DNA of 64,000 bases. Origin: Pseudomonas sp. LS44 (GTDB lineage Bacteria; Pseudomonadota; Gammaproteobacteria; Pseudomonadales; Pseudomonadaceae). The stretch lies in NCBI RefSeq assembly GCF_024730785.1, contig NZ_CP102830.1, positions 1 through 64,000 of the forward strand, written 5' to 3'. Below, piece by piece: positions 34,528 to 43,187 of the stretch. Each line of letters starts with the position of its first letter. Position 1 is the first letter of the stretch. The notes under the pieces are model-generated. The model made no database searches. It worked only from the letters and a program-made list of their open reading frames with translations, and was not told where the DNA came from. Made by a program: the position numbers and the translations under genes.

Positions 34528-35529
34528 ATGACCCGTTTGGCAGACACTCGCATTTCCGTCCTCGACCTCGCCCCGGTACGCACCGAAACCGGCGCGGCCG
34601 GGGCGCTGCACAACTCGCTGGCGCTCGCCCAGCACGTCGAACGCCTCGACTACACGCGCTTCTGGGTGGCTGAGCACCACAACATGGATGGCATCGCCAG
34701 TTCCGCCACTGCCGTGCTGATCGGTCATCTGGCCGGCGGTACCTCGCGCATTCGCGTCGGTGCCGGCGGGGTGATGCTGCCCAACCATGCGCCGCTGGTG
34801 ATCGCCGAACAGTTCGGCACCCTGGAAACCCTCTACCCCGGGCGCATCGACCTCGGCCTCGGTCGCGCCCCGGGTGCCGACCAATACACCGCCCACGCCC
34901 TGCGCCGCGAGCGTTCCGGCAGCGCCGACGACTTCCCCGCCGATGTCGAGGAGCTGCAGCGCTATTTCGGCCCTCGCACGCCCGGCCAGCGGGTTATCGC
35001 CATGCCTGGCGCGGGCACCAACGTGCCGCTCTGGCTGCTCGGCTCGAGCCTGTTCAGTGCCCAGTTGGCGGGCATGAAAGGCCTGCCCTACGCCTTCGCC
35101 TCGCACTTCGCGCCACGCCTGATGCACGAGGCGATCCGCGTCTACCGAAACCACTTCAGCCCTTCGGCGGTACTCGATAAGCCCTACGTGATGCTCGGCG
35201 TACCGCTGCTGGCCGCCGACAGCGACGAGCGTGCCGAACACCTGGCGACTTCCGCCTACCAACGCATCCTCGCCCTGCTGCGCGGCCAGAGCCTGGTGCA
35301 ACGGCCACCGGTGGCGAGCATGGACGGCCTGTGGTTACCGCACGAACGCCCGGCGGTCGGCGAATTCTTCGGCATGGCGGTGATCGGTGGCCCAGAGAAA
35401 ATCCGCGCGCGCCTGGAGGTGTTGCTCGAGCAGACCGAGGCCGACGAGCTGATCTTTACCTGCGACATGTACGACTTCGCCGATCGCCTGCGCAGCTACG
35501 AAATCCTCGCCGAAGTGCAGCGCGGCTGA
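34528..35529 (+). CDS. Luciferase-like flavin-dependent oxidoreductase (YhbW type)
   Basis: This is a 333-residue TIM-barrel enzyme of the bacterial luciferase-like family. It has ISVLDLAPV at the N-terminus, [20 protein letters not shown], and the cofactor region [20 protein letters not shown] then [14 protein letters not shown]. It closely resembles E. coli YhbW, whose substrate is not established. The start at 34528 is set by a GGAGG site; the frame is open from 34477. Confidence 0.9.
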   Translation: MTRLADTRISVLDLAPVRTETGAAGALHNSLALAQHVERLDYTRFWVAEHHNMDGIASSATAVLIGHLAGGTSRIRVGAGGVMLPNHAPLVIAEQFGTLETLYPGRIDLGLGRAPGADQYTAHALRRERSGSADDFPADVEELQRYFGPRTPGQRVIAMPGAGTNVPLWLLGSSLFSAQLAGMKGLPYAFASHFAPRLMHEAIRVYRNHFSPSAVLDKPYVMLGVPLLAADSDERAEHLATSAYQRILALLRGQSLVQRPPVASMDGLWLPHERPAVGEFFGMAVIGGPEKIRARLEVLLEQTEADELIFTCDMYDFADRLRSYEILAEVQRG

Positions 35530-35592
35530 CGCGCGGGCACTTGCAATGGCGATCAAAAACTATCTGCCCGTTACGTGTTGCACCTCGTTTTT

Positions 35593-35698
35593 GTAGGGCG
35601 GGTTAGCCGCGTAGCGGCGTAACCCGCCAGGCGGCAGCACCCTGAATATCTACGCCCAGCCTGATCGGTGGGTTACGCCTGCGGCTAACCCACCCTAC
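35593..35698. repeat. GTAG-bounded inverted repeat, GGGCGGGTTA/TAACCCACCC type
   Basis: The left hairpin starts GTAGGGCGGGTTAGCCGCGT, and the right hairpin ends CGGCTAACCCACCCTAC. Each half also folds alone (GCGGGTTA... TAACCCGCC). It lies directly after the luciferase-like gene. Confidence 0.8.
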
Positions 35699-35783
35699 GA
35701 ATCTGAGGCCGGTGCACCTGCCCTCGTGGGTTTTTTGTGTGCGGCCGATGGCCACGGTCATGGGCCGGCCACGGAAAGTTCGA

Positions 35784-35843
35784 GTAGCCCGGATGCAATC
35801 CGGGAGCGGAGTTGCCGGCTTCCCCGGATTACATCCGGGCTAC
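35784..35843. repeat. GTAG-bounded inverted repeat, CCCGGATGCAATCCGGG type
   Basis: GTAGCCCGGATGCAATCCGG and the mirrored TTACATCCGGGCTAC flank a short spacer in a compact 60-bp doublet ending 14 bp before the lipoprotein gene's 3' end. Confidence 0.8.
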
Positions 35844-35856
35844 ACGCTGACTCGTC

Positions 35857-36279
35857 TCAAAACGGCCCGCAGCGCAACACCTCGCCGCGCGCCAGCACCT
35901 TACGCTGCCCGTCATACAGCCAGGCCTGGGCCTTGGCCGCCAACGGGCGGGCCTCCAGGCGATAACGCTGGCCGGCGGCAAAACTGGCGTACTGCACGCG
36001 CAGAATGCAGGCCACCTGGCCCGGCGAGCCGCTCGGGTCCATGCCGCCGCCGCCCGAACGTTCGTACTGGAAGCGCACTTCCAGCTCGTGGGCGCCGGGG
36101 TTGACCTGAAAAAACCGTCCCTCGCTGAGCCGCGCGCCATCCAGGCGATTGGCCGAGATCGTATGGCTGGGTTGCTGGGTGGCCAGCTCGACCCAGGCCT
36201 GATGCGGATCGGCGGGCGGCAGGCTGCCGGCGCAGGCGTAGAGGCTGAGGGCGACGAGGGGAAGCAGGAGCGCGCGCAT
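35857..36279 (-). CDS. Putative lipoprotein (paralogue A)
   Basis: This 140-residue exported protein has a lipobox-like N-terminus (MRALLLPLVALSLYACAGS, Cys 16). It shares blocks with the next minus-strand gene: DPHQAWVEL, RFFQVNPGAHELEVRF, YASFAAGQRYRLEA, WLYD, and an ending CGPF versus CGEF. The shared blocks show the two are paralogues, likely folding as a beta-sandwich in the periplasm. No function is recognised. Confidence 0.8.
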   Translation of the reverse strand: MRALLLPLVALSLYACAGSLPPADPHQAWVELATQQPSHTISANRLDGARLSEGRFFQVNPGAHELEVRFQYERSGGGGMDPSGSPGQVACILRVQYASFAAGQRYRLEARPLAAKAQAWLYDGQRKVLARGEVLRCGPF

Positions 36280-36362
36280 GGCGATGTCCTCGATGAGGCG
36301 GCGATAGCACCAGTCTACCCCTCACTCAGGCTTCCGCCCGCGCCGCGGCACAGACCAAGCCC

Positions 36363-36421
36363 GTAGGAGCGAATTCATTCGCGAAAAGGCCCAGCCCGTT
36401 CGCGGATAAATCCGCTCCTAC
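36363..36421. repeat. GTAG-bounded inverted repeat with unlike arms (GAATTCATTCGC / GGATAAATCCGC)
   Basis: The left arm is GTAGGAGCGAATTCATTCGC, and the right arm is the complement of GTAGGAGCGGATTTATCCGC. It lies between the two lipoprotein paralogues and may have entered after the duplication. Confidence 0.82.
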
Positions 36422-36478
36422 AAAAACCGCTACCGGTCGGGATAGGGCGTCTGGCAAGTCGCATCCACGCAAGACTAC

Positions 36479-36892
36479 TCAGAACTCGCCGCAGCGCCCC
36501 TCGCGCCCCTTGGCCAGCACCTGGTTGCGTTCGTCGTAGAGCTTGGCCCAGGGGCGGAAGCCGATGTTGCCGGCGACCAGCCGGTAGCGCTGGCCGGCGG
36601 CGAATTCGGCGTATTTCAGCCGCACCTGGCAGTTGCGTGGTAGCGCCGGGCTGCCGGGGCCGACGTCGCTGCCGTCGACGGCGAACGACAGGCGCGCCTG
36701 CAACTCGTGGCTGCCCGGCTCGACCTGGAAGAAGCGGTCGTCGTCGAGCGGCTTGTCGTCGACCTCGGCGGCGCGCAGTTGGCTGGCCGGGTTGGTGTGC
36801 AGGTCGATCCACGCCTGGTTCGGATCGTGGGCTGGCATAAAGGCGCAGCCGCCCAGCGATGAAACAGCGAAAACAGCCAGCAACACGCGCAT
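36479..36892 (-). CDS. Putative lipoprotein (paralogue B)
   Basis: This 137-residue protein has a signal and lipobox (MRVLLAVFAVSSLGGCAFM, Cys 16). It shares with paralogue A the blocks DPNQAWIDL, RFFQVEPGSHELQARL, YAEFAAGQRYRLVA and KLYDERNQVLAKG. The start at 36892 is preferred over 36910 because it gives a proper signal peptide. Function is unknown. Confidence 0.8.
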   Translation of the reverse strand: MRVLLAVFAVSSLGGCAFMPAHDPNQAWIDLHTNPASQLRAAEVDDKPLDDDRFFQVEPGSHELQARLSFAVDGSDVGPGSPALPRNCQVRLKYAEFAAGQRYRLVAGNIGFRPWAKLYDERNQVLAKGREGRCGEF

Positions 36893-37099
36893 ACGGAACT
36901 CCCAGATCAAGGCAGAAAAGCGGCGGGCGGGCGTTGCTCCGGTATCGGCGAACGCCTAGCGGCAGCCGTCCCTAGTCGCGGCAAATGCCCAGCGGATGCA
37001 CGCTGGATTGCCGCACTGCGGTTGCTCCGGTTGTCGCCGCGCGGCGCATTGCGCCATGCTGGCGCGGCTTTCCTTGCGCGAGACGTTGCCCAGCCTGCC

Positions 37100-38200
37100 A
37101 TGTGGTTTTTTTCTAGCTCACTCGACCGTGGTTTGCGCCGCTCGGTTCCCCTGTTGCTGCTCGGGGCGCTGAGTGGTTGTTCGAGCCTGGCCTATTACGC
37201 GCAATTGGCCGACGGCCAGCTCGATCTGCTGCGCCGCCGCGAACCGGTGGCCGCAATCGTCGCCGACCCGGCCCGTGACCCCGTGTTGCGCCAGCGTTTG
37301 AGCCTGTCCCAGCAGGCGCGTAGCTTTGCCAGCACCGCGCTGCTGCTGCCCGACAACCGCAGTTACCGGGTCTACGCCGACCTCCAGCGACCCTACGTGG
37401 TGTGGAACCTGTTTGCCGCGCCGGGGCTGTCGCTGGCGCCGCTGACCCACTGTTTCCCGATCGCCGGCTGCGTCGCCTACCGCGGCTACTACACGCCGGG
37501 CGGCGCGCGCGGCGCGGCGGCACTGCTCCAGCAGGACGGCTGGGATACCTACGTGACCGGCATCGAGGCCTATTCGACGCTCGGCTGGTTCGACGATCCG
37601 CTGCTCAGCAGCATGCTGCGCTGGGACGACGAGCGCCTGGCCGCGCTGATCTTCCACGAGCTGGCCCACCAGCGCTTCTATGTGCCGGACGACACTGCCT
37701 TCAACGAATCCTTCGCCAGCTTCGTCGAGCACGAGGGCCTGCGCCAATGGCGCGCTGCCCGCGGCCTGGCGCCGCTCGACGGGCATTCCGAGCGGATGCG
37801 CGAACAGTTCACCGCGCTGATTTTGGCCAGCCGCGCACGCCTCGAGCAGCTGTATGCCGGGCCGCTCGATGCGCCCGGCAAGCGCGCCGGCAAAGCCGCC
37901 GAATTCGCCCGCCTGCGCGCCGAGTACCGCGTGCTGCGCGACCGCGACTGGCACGGCGACAAGCGCTACGATGCGTGGATCTACGCGCCGCTGAACAACG
38001 CCAAGCTGCTGCCGTTCGGTCTCTACGACCGCTGGCAGCCAGCTTTTGCTGCGCTGTTCCGCCAGCAGCAGGGCGACTGGGCGCGTTTCTACGCCGCCGT
38101 CGAGGCGCTCGGCGCTCAGCCGCCCGTCGAACGCGAACAGGCCTTGCTGGCCTTGCAAGCAGCGAACCCAGGCCTGCCTGGCACAGTCAAAACTCAGTGA
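37100..38200 (+). CDS. Predicted zinc aminopeptidase (PF10023 family)
   Basis: This 366-residue exported or lipid-anchored protein has a hydrophobic N-terminus ending LLLGALSGCSSLAYYAQ (probable lipobox) and the zinc-binding motif in LIFHELAHQRFYV. A downstream glutamate in NESFASFVEHEG fits a gluzincin-like site. The family is annotated as a predicted aminopeptidase, without proven substrate to my knowledge. The start at 37100 is chosen for the signal; the frame is open from 37022. DUF1161 copy 2 follows after 20 bp. Confidence 0.82.
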   Translation: MWFFSSSLDRGLRRSVPLLLLGALSGCSSLAYYAQLADGQLDLLRRREPVAAIVADPARDPVLRQRLSLSQQARSFASTALLLPDNRSYRVYADLQRPYVVWNLFAAPGLSLAPLTHCFPIAGCVAYRGYYTPGGARGAAALLQQDGWDTYVTGIEAYSTLGWFDDPLLSSMLRWDDERLAALIFHELAHQRFYVPDDTAFNESFASFVEHEGLRQWRAARGLAPLDGHSERMREQFTALILASRARLEQLYAGPLDAPGKRAGKAAEFARLRAEYRVLRDRDWHGDKRYDAWIYAPLNNAKLLPFGLYDRWQPAFAALFRQQQGDWARFYAAVEALGAQPPVEREQALLALQAANPGLPGTVKTQ

Positions 38201-38220
38201 GTTACAACCGGAGGTGAACG

Positions 38221-38454
38221 ATGACCAGATGGATATGCGCGGCCCTGCTCGGCCTGTTGGCCGGCAATGCGCTGGCGGCGCCCAAGCCGTGTGAAGAACT
38301 CAAGGCCGAAATCGAAGTGAAGATCCAGGCCGCCGGGGTGACCAGCTACACCCTGGAGATCGTGCCCAACGCCGAGGTCAAAGACGCCAATATGGTGGTC
38401 GGCAGCTGCGCCGGCGGGACCATGAAGATTCTCTACCAGAAGAACGGCAACTAG
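38221..38454 (+). CDS. DUF1161 exported small protein (copy 2)
   Basis: This 77-residue paralogue of the gene at 33985 has the signal MTRWICAALLGLLAGNALAA and the core KPCEELKAEIEVKIQAAGVT, YTLEIVPN and GSCAGGTMKILYQ. Both cysteines are kept. An ACCGGAGG site precedes the ATG. It is probably co-transcribed with the peptidase gene. Function is unknown. Confidence 0.88.
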   Translation: MTRWICAALLGLLAGNALAAPKPCEELKAEIEVKIQAAGVTSYTLEIVPNAEVKDANMVVGSCAGGTMKILYQKNGN

Positions 38455-38467
38455 CCGCGCACTGGTG

Positions 38468-38513
38468 GCTCCCCTCGCCCGTTTACCGACCGGAGGGGCT
38501 GGGGGAGAGGGTC
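38468..38513. repeat. CCCCTC/GAGGGG repeat fragment
   Basis: Imperfect arms CTCCCCTCGCCC and GGAGGGGCTGGGGGAGAGGG lie after DUF1161 copy 2. It resembles the cluster at 22602-22710. Confidence 0.5.
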
Positions 38514-38522
38514 AACCATAGG

Positions 38523-38608
38523 GTAGGTCGAGGCGCGCGGCGTCGATACCCATCGAGTCGCGGTGATGGGTATCGTTGCGCTCAACCGCACGCCCCGACC
38601 CATCCTAC
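38523..38608. repeat. GTAG-bounded inverted repeat, GATACCCATC type (copy 2)
   Basis: GTAGGTCGAGGCG with GTCGATACCCATC on the left mirrors GATGGGTATCG with CGACCCATCCTAC on the right. The inner arms match those in the trpB leader. Confidence 0.78.
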
Positions 38609-38630
38609 GTACAGAGGGCGAGTCCGCGAA

Positions 38631-39209
38631 TCACGGCTGACGATCGCGCCACGAATCGGAATCGTACACGTACGAGTCGCCGAGAATGCTTTCGTAGCGA
38701 ATCAGCAGCCGCGTCCTGACCTTGAGCTCGGCCATGATGGCGTGCGGCTCATGTTCCCGCAGCATCAGTGTGAACGTGTTGAATTTCCGTCCCGGCGGAA
38801 TGAACTCTCCGACGATGAACATCTCGGCGCGTTGGTTGGAGTCGATCGCGCCGAGGTATTTCTTCGCGGCGGCCTCCAGGACGTCGGGCCCCTCGCCCTC
38901 CTGCAGCTCACCGTCCACCCAGAACTTGATCTCGCGGGCGATCGCGGGCCCCAGGCCGTTGTTTTCGAGGGTAAAGAAAAAGGTCTTATGGCTGGGGTCG
39001 GTATGCGCCCAGCCTGACAGGTGCGGAGTAACCATCCGCCGGTTGTGCTGCTCGTGCAGCTTGATCTGCTGGTGGCTGAAGCGCACGGCGATGCAGGCGA
39101 CGATGACCGATGCCAGGGCGGCGATGGCGGACAGCAGGGTCGCCAAGTCGGCAAACCAACTGCCTGATGGGGGGATCACGTACACCACAGAATCGACTAT
39201 CGGTTCCAT
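38631..39209 (-). CDS. Hypothetical membrane protein with one N-terminal helix
   Basis: This 192-residue protein has one hydrophobic helix (LSAIAALASVIVACIAVRF, residues ~27-45) followed by a short charged coiled segment and a soluble C-terminal domain. The segment TFFFTLENNGLGPAIAREI suggests a beta-rich domain. I do not recognise a named family. Upstream and downstream genes are unrelated, so context gives no function. Confidence 0.72.
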   Translation of the reverse strand: MEPIVDSVVYVIPPSGSWFADLATLLSAIAALASVIVACIAVRFSHQQIKLHEQHNRRMVTPHLSGWAHTDPSHKTFFFTLENNGLGPAIAREIKFWVDGELQEGEGPDVLEAAAKKYLGAIDSNQRAEMFIVGEFIPPGRKFNTFTLMLREHEPHAIMAELKVRTRLLIRYESILGDSYVYDSDSWRDRQP

Positions 39210-39313
39210 CCGGATTGTTCCCTGGGCTGGAAAGGAGGATTCATCTGCGCAACTGGCTGAGACCTAACCGCGACAGGGCTATCTACGCCACCTGGCCAAC
39301 ACCTGCCAGGACC

Positions 39314-39733
39314 TCAGCCGAGCGCCCGCGATAGCAAGCCAATCGCCCAATACGTGGCAATGGCCAACTGCACGGCAAAGCAGGCGAAGCGCGTGTTAAC
39401 GGCCAGGATGCTCGGCGAGGCCAGATGCACCAACGACTGCGCCAAACGCGCAGCCAGCAGGTAATAGGCAAGTGGATCGGTGAGAGAAGTCTGCCCGGTG
39501 GCAAGCGCTACGAGGAGCAGACCGCCGAAGAGCGGCAGGCCCTCCACGCAATTGGCGTGAGCCCGCGCCAGGCGCTGCATGAAGGGGGACAGATTGGAGT
39601 TGTCGGGTTTGAACTGGTTGGCCGGGATGCGTTTGAGGACCACCAGCCGGCCGCGCAACAGTTCCATGAGCACGAGCAGAAACAGGGTCCAGGCAATGAA
39701 GCCCGTCAACGCGATAGCCGAGGGGGTGTCCAT
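39314..39733 (-). CDS. MAPEG-family membrane protein
   Basis: This 139-residue protein with about four membrane helices has the MAPEG pattern: RLARAHANCVEGLPLFGGLL in the second helix region and ARLAQSLVHLAS in the third. Family members include glutathione transferases and peroxidases, but bacterial members mostly lack assigned substrates. Confidence 0.85.
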   Translation of the reverse strand: MDTPSAIALTGFIAWTLFLLVLMELLRGRLVVLKRIPANQFKPDNSNLSPFMQRLARAHANCVEGLPLFGGLLLVALATGQTSLTDPLAYYLLAARLAQSLVHLASPSILAVNTRFACFAVQLAIATYWAIGLLSRALG

Positions 39734-39882
39734 CTGCGCTCATCCTCCAGTCCTGGGAGATGAAGCCTAGCGTTGAATCCCGGAGGGTGGGCCTCGTTGG
39801 GCATGTCAGTCGGTGGAAAGCCCTGCGCGGGTTTCCACGGGTTGGCCATCCACTCTACGTTCCTACAAGCGAGGCAGATTCC

Positions 39883-39955
39883 GTAGGGTGGATGTCGCGC
39901 AGCACATCCACCGGGGGTCTCGCGGTGGACAACGCTGCGCGGTTGTCCACCCTAC
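39883..39955. repeat. GTAG-bounded inverted repeat, GTGGATGT/TCCACCCTAC type
   Basis: GTAGGGTGGATGTCGCGCAG with CACATCCACC on the left, and GGTGGACAACGCTG with TTGTCCACCCTAC on the right, form a doublet. Its right end supplies the TAG stop of the HAD gene on the minus strand. A degenerate fragment (GGGTTGGCCATCCACTCTAC) lies just upstream at 39838-39858. Confidence 0.8.
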
Positions 39956-40596
39956 GCAAAGGCTTGGTGCAGCGCGGCGAGCGTCTCGAAGTGGTAGGTC
40001 GGCGCCTCGGCGAGCAGCTCCTCGCGACTGCCGAAGCCGTAACCGACCGCCGCGCAATCCAGGCCGTTGCGTCGCGCGCCGATCAGGTCGTGCTTGCGGT
40101 CGCCGATCATCAGCGCCTGGCTTGGATCGAGGCGCTCCTCGGCGAGCAGGTGGGCGAGCAGCTCGACCTTGTCGGTGCGCGTGCCGTCCAACTCGCTGCC
40201 GTAGATCAGCTTGAAGTGCCGGTCGAAGCCGAAATACCGGGCGATCTCGCGGGCGAACACGCTCGGCTTGCTGGTCGCGATGTACAGCGTGCGGCCCTGT
40301 CCGGCGAGGCATTTGAGCAGCGCCGGCACGCCGTCGAACAGGCGGTTCTCGTACAGCCCGGTGACCTTGAAGCGCTCGCGGTAATGATTCACCGCCTGCC
40401 AGGCGGTGGCCTCGTCGAAGCCGTAGCTGGTCATGAAGCACTGCAGCAGCGGCGGGCCGATGAAGTGTTCCAGCGCGCTGAGGTCGGGTTCGTCGATGCC
40501 GAGCTGGGCGAGGGCGAACTGCACCGAGCGGGTGATGCCTTCGCGCGGGTCGGTGAGGGTGCCGTCGAGGTCGAAGAGGACGTGCGAGTAGTGCAT
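39952..40596 (-). CDS. HAD-superfamily hydrolase (Gph/PhnX-like)
   Basis: This is a 214-residue HAD phosphatase with the nucleophile motif FDLDGTLTDP, the threonine or serine motif IATSKPS, a conserved lysine and the acidic motif GDRKHDLIGA. The alpha-helical cap lies between the first two motifs, as in phosphoglycolate phosphatase. The substrate cannot be read from sequence. I place the start at MHYSHVLFDL; the frame runs open to 40731. The stop TAG lies inside the inverted repeat's terminal GTAGG. Confidence 0.9.
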   Translation of the reverse strand: MHYSHVLFDLDGTLTDPREGITRSVQFALAQLGIDEPDLSALEHFIGPPLLQCFMTSYGFDEATAWQAVNHYRERFKVTGLYENRLFDGVPALLKCLAGQGRTLYIATSKPSVFAREIARYFGFDRHFKLIYGSELDGTRTDKVELLAHLLAEERLDPSQALMIGDRKHDLIGARRNGLDCAAVGYGFGSREELLAEAPTYHFETLAALHQAFA

Positions 40597-40811
40597 GGCG
40601 GGCGGGGGCAGCGAACAGGGGCGCTCAGGATAACAGGCGCGCGGTCGCCCGGCCGGGCGCGCTGAAACAATCTGTTGCACTGCCGGCGACCGACGGCTGC
40701 GGGTTTTTCGGCGCTCATCCGTCATAGGCATAGAACCTGAGTTTTCCCCCGCCTGTCCCGCCGCGCTCGGCCGGATCGGTGACTTCGTTTTCCCGTCCGT
40801 CCGGTACCTGC

Positions 40812-41108
40812 ATGAAATCGACTTCCCCTGCGCGCGGCTACGGCCTGGCGCTGCTCTCCCGCGTCGCCGCGGCCATCTTCGGTGGCTACGCGCTGACCGC
40901 TGCCAGCGTGATCTTCCTCAGCGCGCTGATTCCCCTGCCGAAGAGCCAGGCAGTGCTCGCCGCCTCGCTGGCCAGCTTCGCCGTGTACACCGCGGCACTG
41001 GTCTGGGCGTTTGTCGCCGAGCGCCTGGGCATCCTGTGGCTGAGCCTGCTGCTGCCGGCCGCGGTGCTCACCGGCCTCGGCCTGCTGCTCGGCGGGGTTG
41101 GCGTATGA
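40812..41108 (+). CDS. DUF3649 membrane protein
   Basis: This 98-residue protein has three hydrophobic helices (YGLALLSRVAAAIFGGYALT and two more). Its length and position match DUF3649 proteins, which are found next to PepSY reductases in iron-uptake loci. The stop overlaps the PepSY gene start by four bases. An upstream GTG at 40779 is a possible alternative start. Confidence 0.82.
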   Translation: MKSTSPARGYGLALLSRVAAAIFGGYALTAASVIFLSALIPLPKSQAVLAASLASFAVYTAALVWAFVAERLGILWLSLLLPAAVLTGLGLLLGGVGV

Positions 41109-42763
41109 GTCAGCTCGACGCGGGCGTGGCGCAGGGCGGGCTGCGCCAGAAGATGGCCTGGCTGCACACCTGGGGCGGCCTGTGGGCCTGCTGGGTGTTG
41201 TTTGCGATCTTCCTCACCGGCTCGCTGGGGGTGTTCGACGAACCGATCACCCGCTGGATGAAGCCGCACCTGCCGCAGGCCAGCGCGCTTACCGACGGCG
41301 CCGAGTTGGGCGATGACAGCGCGCGGCGCCAGGCGGTACGCCTCGGCCAGGCCTACCTGACGGCGCAGCAGCCCGCCGCGCATTCTTGGGGCATCAGCCT
41401 GCCCAACGACAACGAGCCGGCGATCAACGTGTTCTGGCAGGACGCCCAGGAGGTCTTCCACAACGCCCGCCTCGATGCGCAGAGCGGCGCGCCGTTGGGC
41501 GATTCGCTGCAGCGCGAGAGCGAGGGCGGTCACCACTTCGTGCACATGCACTTCGAGTTCCACGGCGGTACCGCCGGGATCTGGCTGGTCGGCGCCTTCA
41601 CCATGGCGTTCCTGGTGGCGCTGGTCAGCGGGGTGATCATCCACAAACGCATTTTCAAGGACTTCTTCACCTTCCGCCCGCGCAAGGGCCAGCGCAGCTG
41701 GCTGGACGCCCACAACGCGCTGTCGGTGCTCAGCCTGCCGTTCCAGCTGATGATCGCCTACACCGGCCTGGCGACCTTTTACATGCTCTATATGCCGGCC
41801 GGCATCGTCGCCCACTACCCCAGCGACGAGGCGTATTTCGCCGAGCTGCTGACCCAGCCGGCACCGCAGGAACGCACCGGTGTCGCCGCGCCGGTGACCG
41901 CACTGGACGCGGTGCTGCAGCGTAGCGAGCAGCAGTTGCAGCGCCCGGTCAGCTTCATCAGCGTCGAGCACCCCAACGACAGCAGCGCCGCGGTGGAGGT
42001 GTTCGGCCGTTCCATCGAGAAGGCCGGCGAGTACCGCCTGCTCGGCGGCGGCGGCGGCCAGGTGTTCTTCGACGGCGTCAGCGGTGCACCGCGCGACATC
42101 CAGCTGCCCGGCGAACTACGCGGCGGCGCGGCGCAGGACGTGCAGTCGGTGATGGCCAACCTGCACTTCGCCGCGTTTGGCGGCCAGGTGGTGCGCTGGC
42201 TGTTCTTCATCTGCGGCCTGGCCGGCGCGGCCATGCTCGCCACCGGCGCGTTGCTGTTCATGGTCAAACGCCGGCAGCGCGCGCTGCACGAGTTCGGCGC
42301 GCGCACCGCGCAGGTCTACCGGGTCATCGAGGTGCTCAATATCGGCACCATCGCCGGCCTCAGTGTGGCCTGCATCGCCTTCTTCTGGGCCAACCGGCTG
42401 ATCCCGCTGGGTATCGCCGAGCGGCCGGAATGGGAGATCGCCGCGTTCTTCGCGGTATGGCTGCTGAGCTTCGTGCATGCCACGCTGCGCCCGCCGAGCC
42501 AGGCCTGGATCGAACAGCTGCTGGCGCTCGCCGCGCTGTGCTTGCTGTTGCCGCTGCTCAACTGGTGGACGGTCGGCGAACAGCTGGTCGGCTACCTGCT
42601 GCGCGGTGACGGCGAGCGCGCCGGGGTCGAGCTGGTCGCCCTGGCCAGCGGCCTGCTCAGCCTGGTCGCGGTGCGTCGCCTGGCGCGCAAACGCCGTCAG
42701 GCGCGGATGCCGGCCACGCCGCGGCGGCAGGCGGCACGGGTCGCCGTGGCGGAGGTGCAGTGA
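41105..42763 (+). CDS. PepSY-associated transmembrane protein, ferric-siderophore reductase-like
   Basis: This 552-residue inner-membrane protein begins MSQLDAGVAQGGLRQKMAWL and has four main helices plus periplasmic PepSY-type regions. Conserved histidines (WLHTWGG, FVHMHFEFHGG) suit heme binding, and similar proteins (such as FpvG of P. aeruginosa) reduce ferric siderophore in the periplasm. It is flanked by DUF3649 and DUF3325 genes, a known trio. No receptor gene is adjacent. Confidence 0.86.
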   Translation: MSQLDAGVAQGGLRQKMAWLHTWGGLWACWVLFAIFLTGSLGVFDEPITRWMKPHLPQASALTDGAELGDDSARRQAVRLGQAYLTAQQPAAHSWGISLPNDNEPAINVFWQDAQEVFHNARLDAQSGAPLGDSLQRESEGGHHFVHMHFEFHGGTAGIWLVGAFTMAFLVALVSGVIIHKRIFKDFFTFRPRKGQRSWLDAHNALSVLSLPFQLMIAYTGLATFYMLYMPAGIVAHYPSDEAYFAELLTQPAPQERTGVAAPVTALDAVLQRSEQQLQRPVSFISVEHPNDSSAAVEVFGRSIEKAGEYRLLGGGGGQVFFDGVSGAPRDIQLPGELRGGAAQDVQSVMANLHFAAFGGQVVRWLFFICGLAGAAMLATGALLFMVKRRQRALHEFGARTAQVYRVIEVLNIGTIAGLSVACIAFFWANRLIPLGIAERPEWEIAAFFAVWLLSFVHATLRPPSQAWIEQLLALAALCLLLPLLNWWTVGEQLVGYLLRGDGERAGVELVALASGLLSLVAVRRLARKRRQARMPATPRRQAARVAVAEVQ

Positions 42764-43101
42764 TGGACATGAGCCTCGCGATTGGCCTCGGCGCCGCTCT
42801 CAGCTTTGCCGGCATGGCCGGCCTGTGCCTGGGCATGGACCGCCATCACCAGCAGGTCTGGGCGCGTAAAGCGCCGCGCCGCCAACGCGCGCTGCGTCTG
42901 GCCGGCTGGCTGCTACTGGCGCTGGCGCTGTGGCCGTGTCTACAGGTATGGGGCAGCGCGGTCGGCCCGGTGGTCTGGTGCGGCCTGCTCAGCGCCGCGG
43001 CGTTGAGTCTGGCGCTGTTGTTGCCCTATGGCCCGCGGCCGGTCGCCGGCCTGGCGGCGCTGGCGACCTTCGCAGTCGTGCCGCTGCTGTTCACCCTGTA
43101 A
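42763..43101 (+). CDS. DUF3325 membrane protein
   Basis: This 112-residue protein has three to four hydrophobic helices and a polar basic loop (RKAPRRQRAL). Its start overlaps the PepSY gene stop (TGATG). GGAGG lies seven bases upstream. Position and size match DUF3325, the third member of the DUF3649-PepSY-DUF3325 set. Confidence 0.82.
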   Translation: MDMSLAIGLGAALSFAGMAGLCLGMDRHHQQVWARKAPRRQRALRLAGWLLLALALWPCLQVWGSAVGPVVWCGLLSAAALSLALLLPYGPRPVAGLAALATFAVVPLLFTL

Positions 43102-43153
43102 CACGCACAAGGATGTTGGCTGGATGAGTTCGCTGCTTCGTTCCAGGGTGGCA

Positions 43154-43187
43154 GTAGGTTGGGCTTCGCTGCGCTCAACCCAACCTA
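43154..43187. repeat. Single GTAGGTTGGG hairpin
   Basis: GTAGGTTGGG, a CTTCGCTGCGCTCA centre, and CCCAACCTA form one 34-bp hairpin. It is half of the GTTGGGC-type doublets. It supplies the TAG stop of the carbonic anhydrase-like gene on the minus strand. Confidence 0.82.

Larger units (their letters stand above)
35530..35856. other. 327-bp gene-free stretch made of inverted repeats
   Basis: Most of this gap is taken up by two GTAG-bounded elements (35593-35698 and 35784-35843). I see no coding frame or clear promoter in the remainder. Confidence 0.7.
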
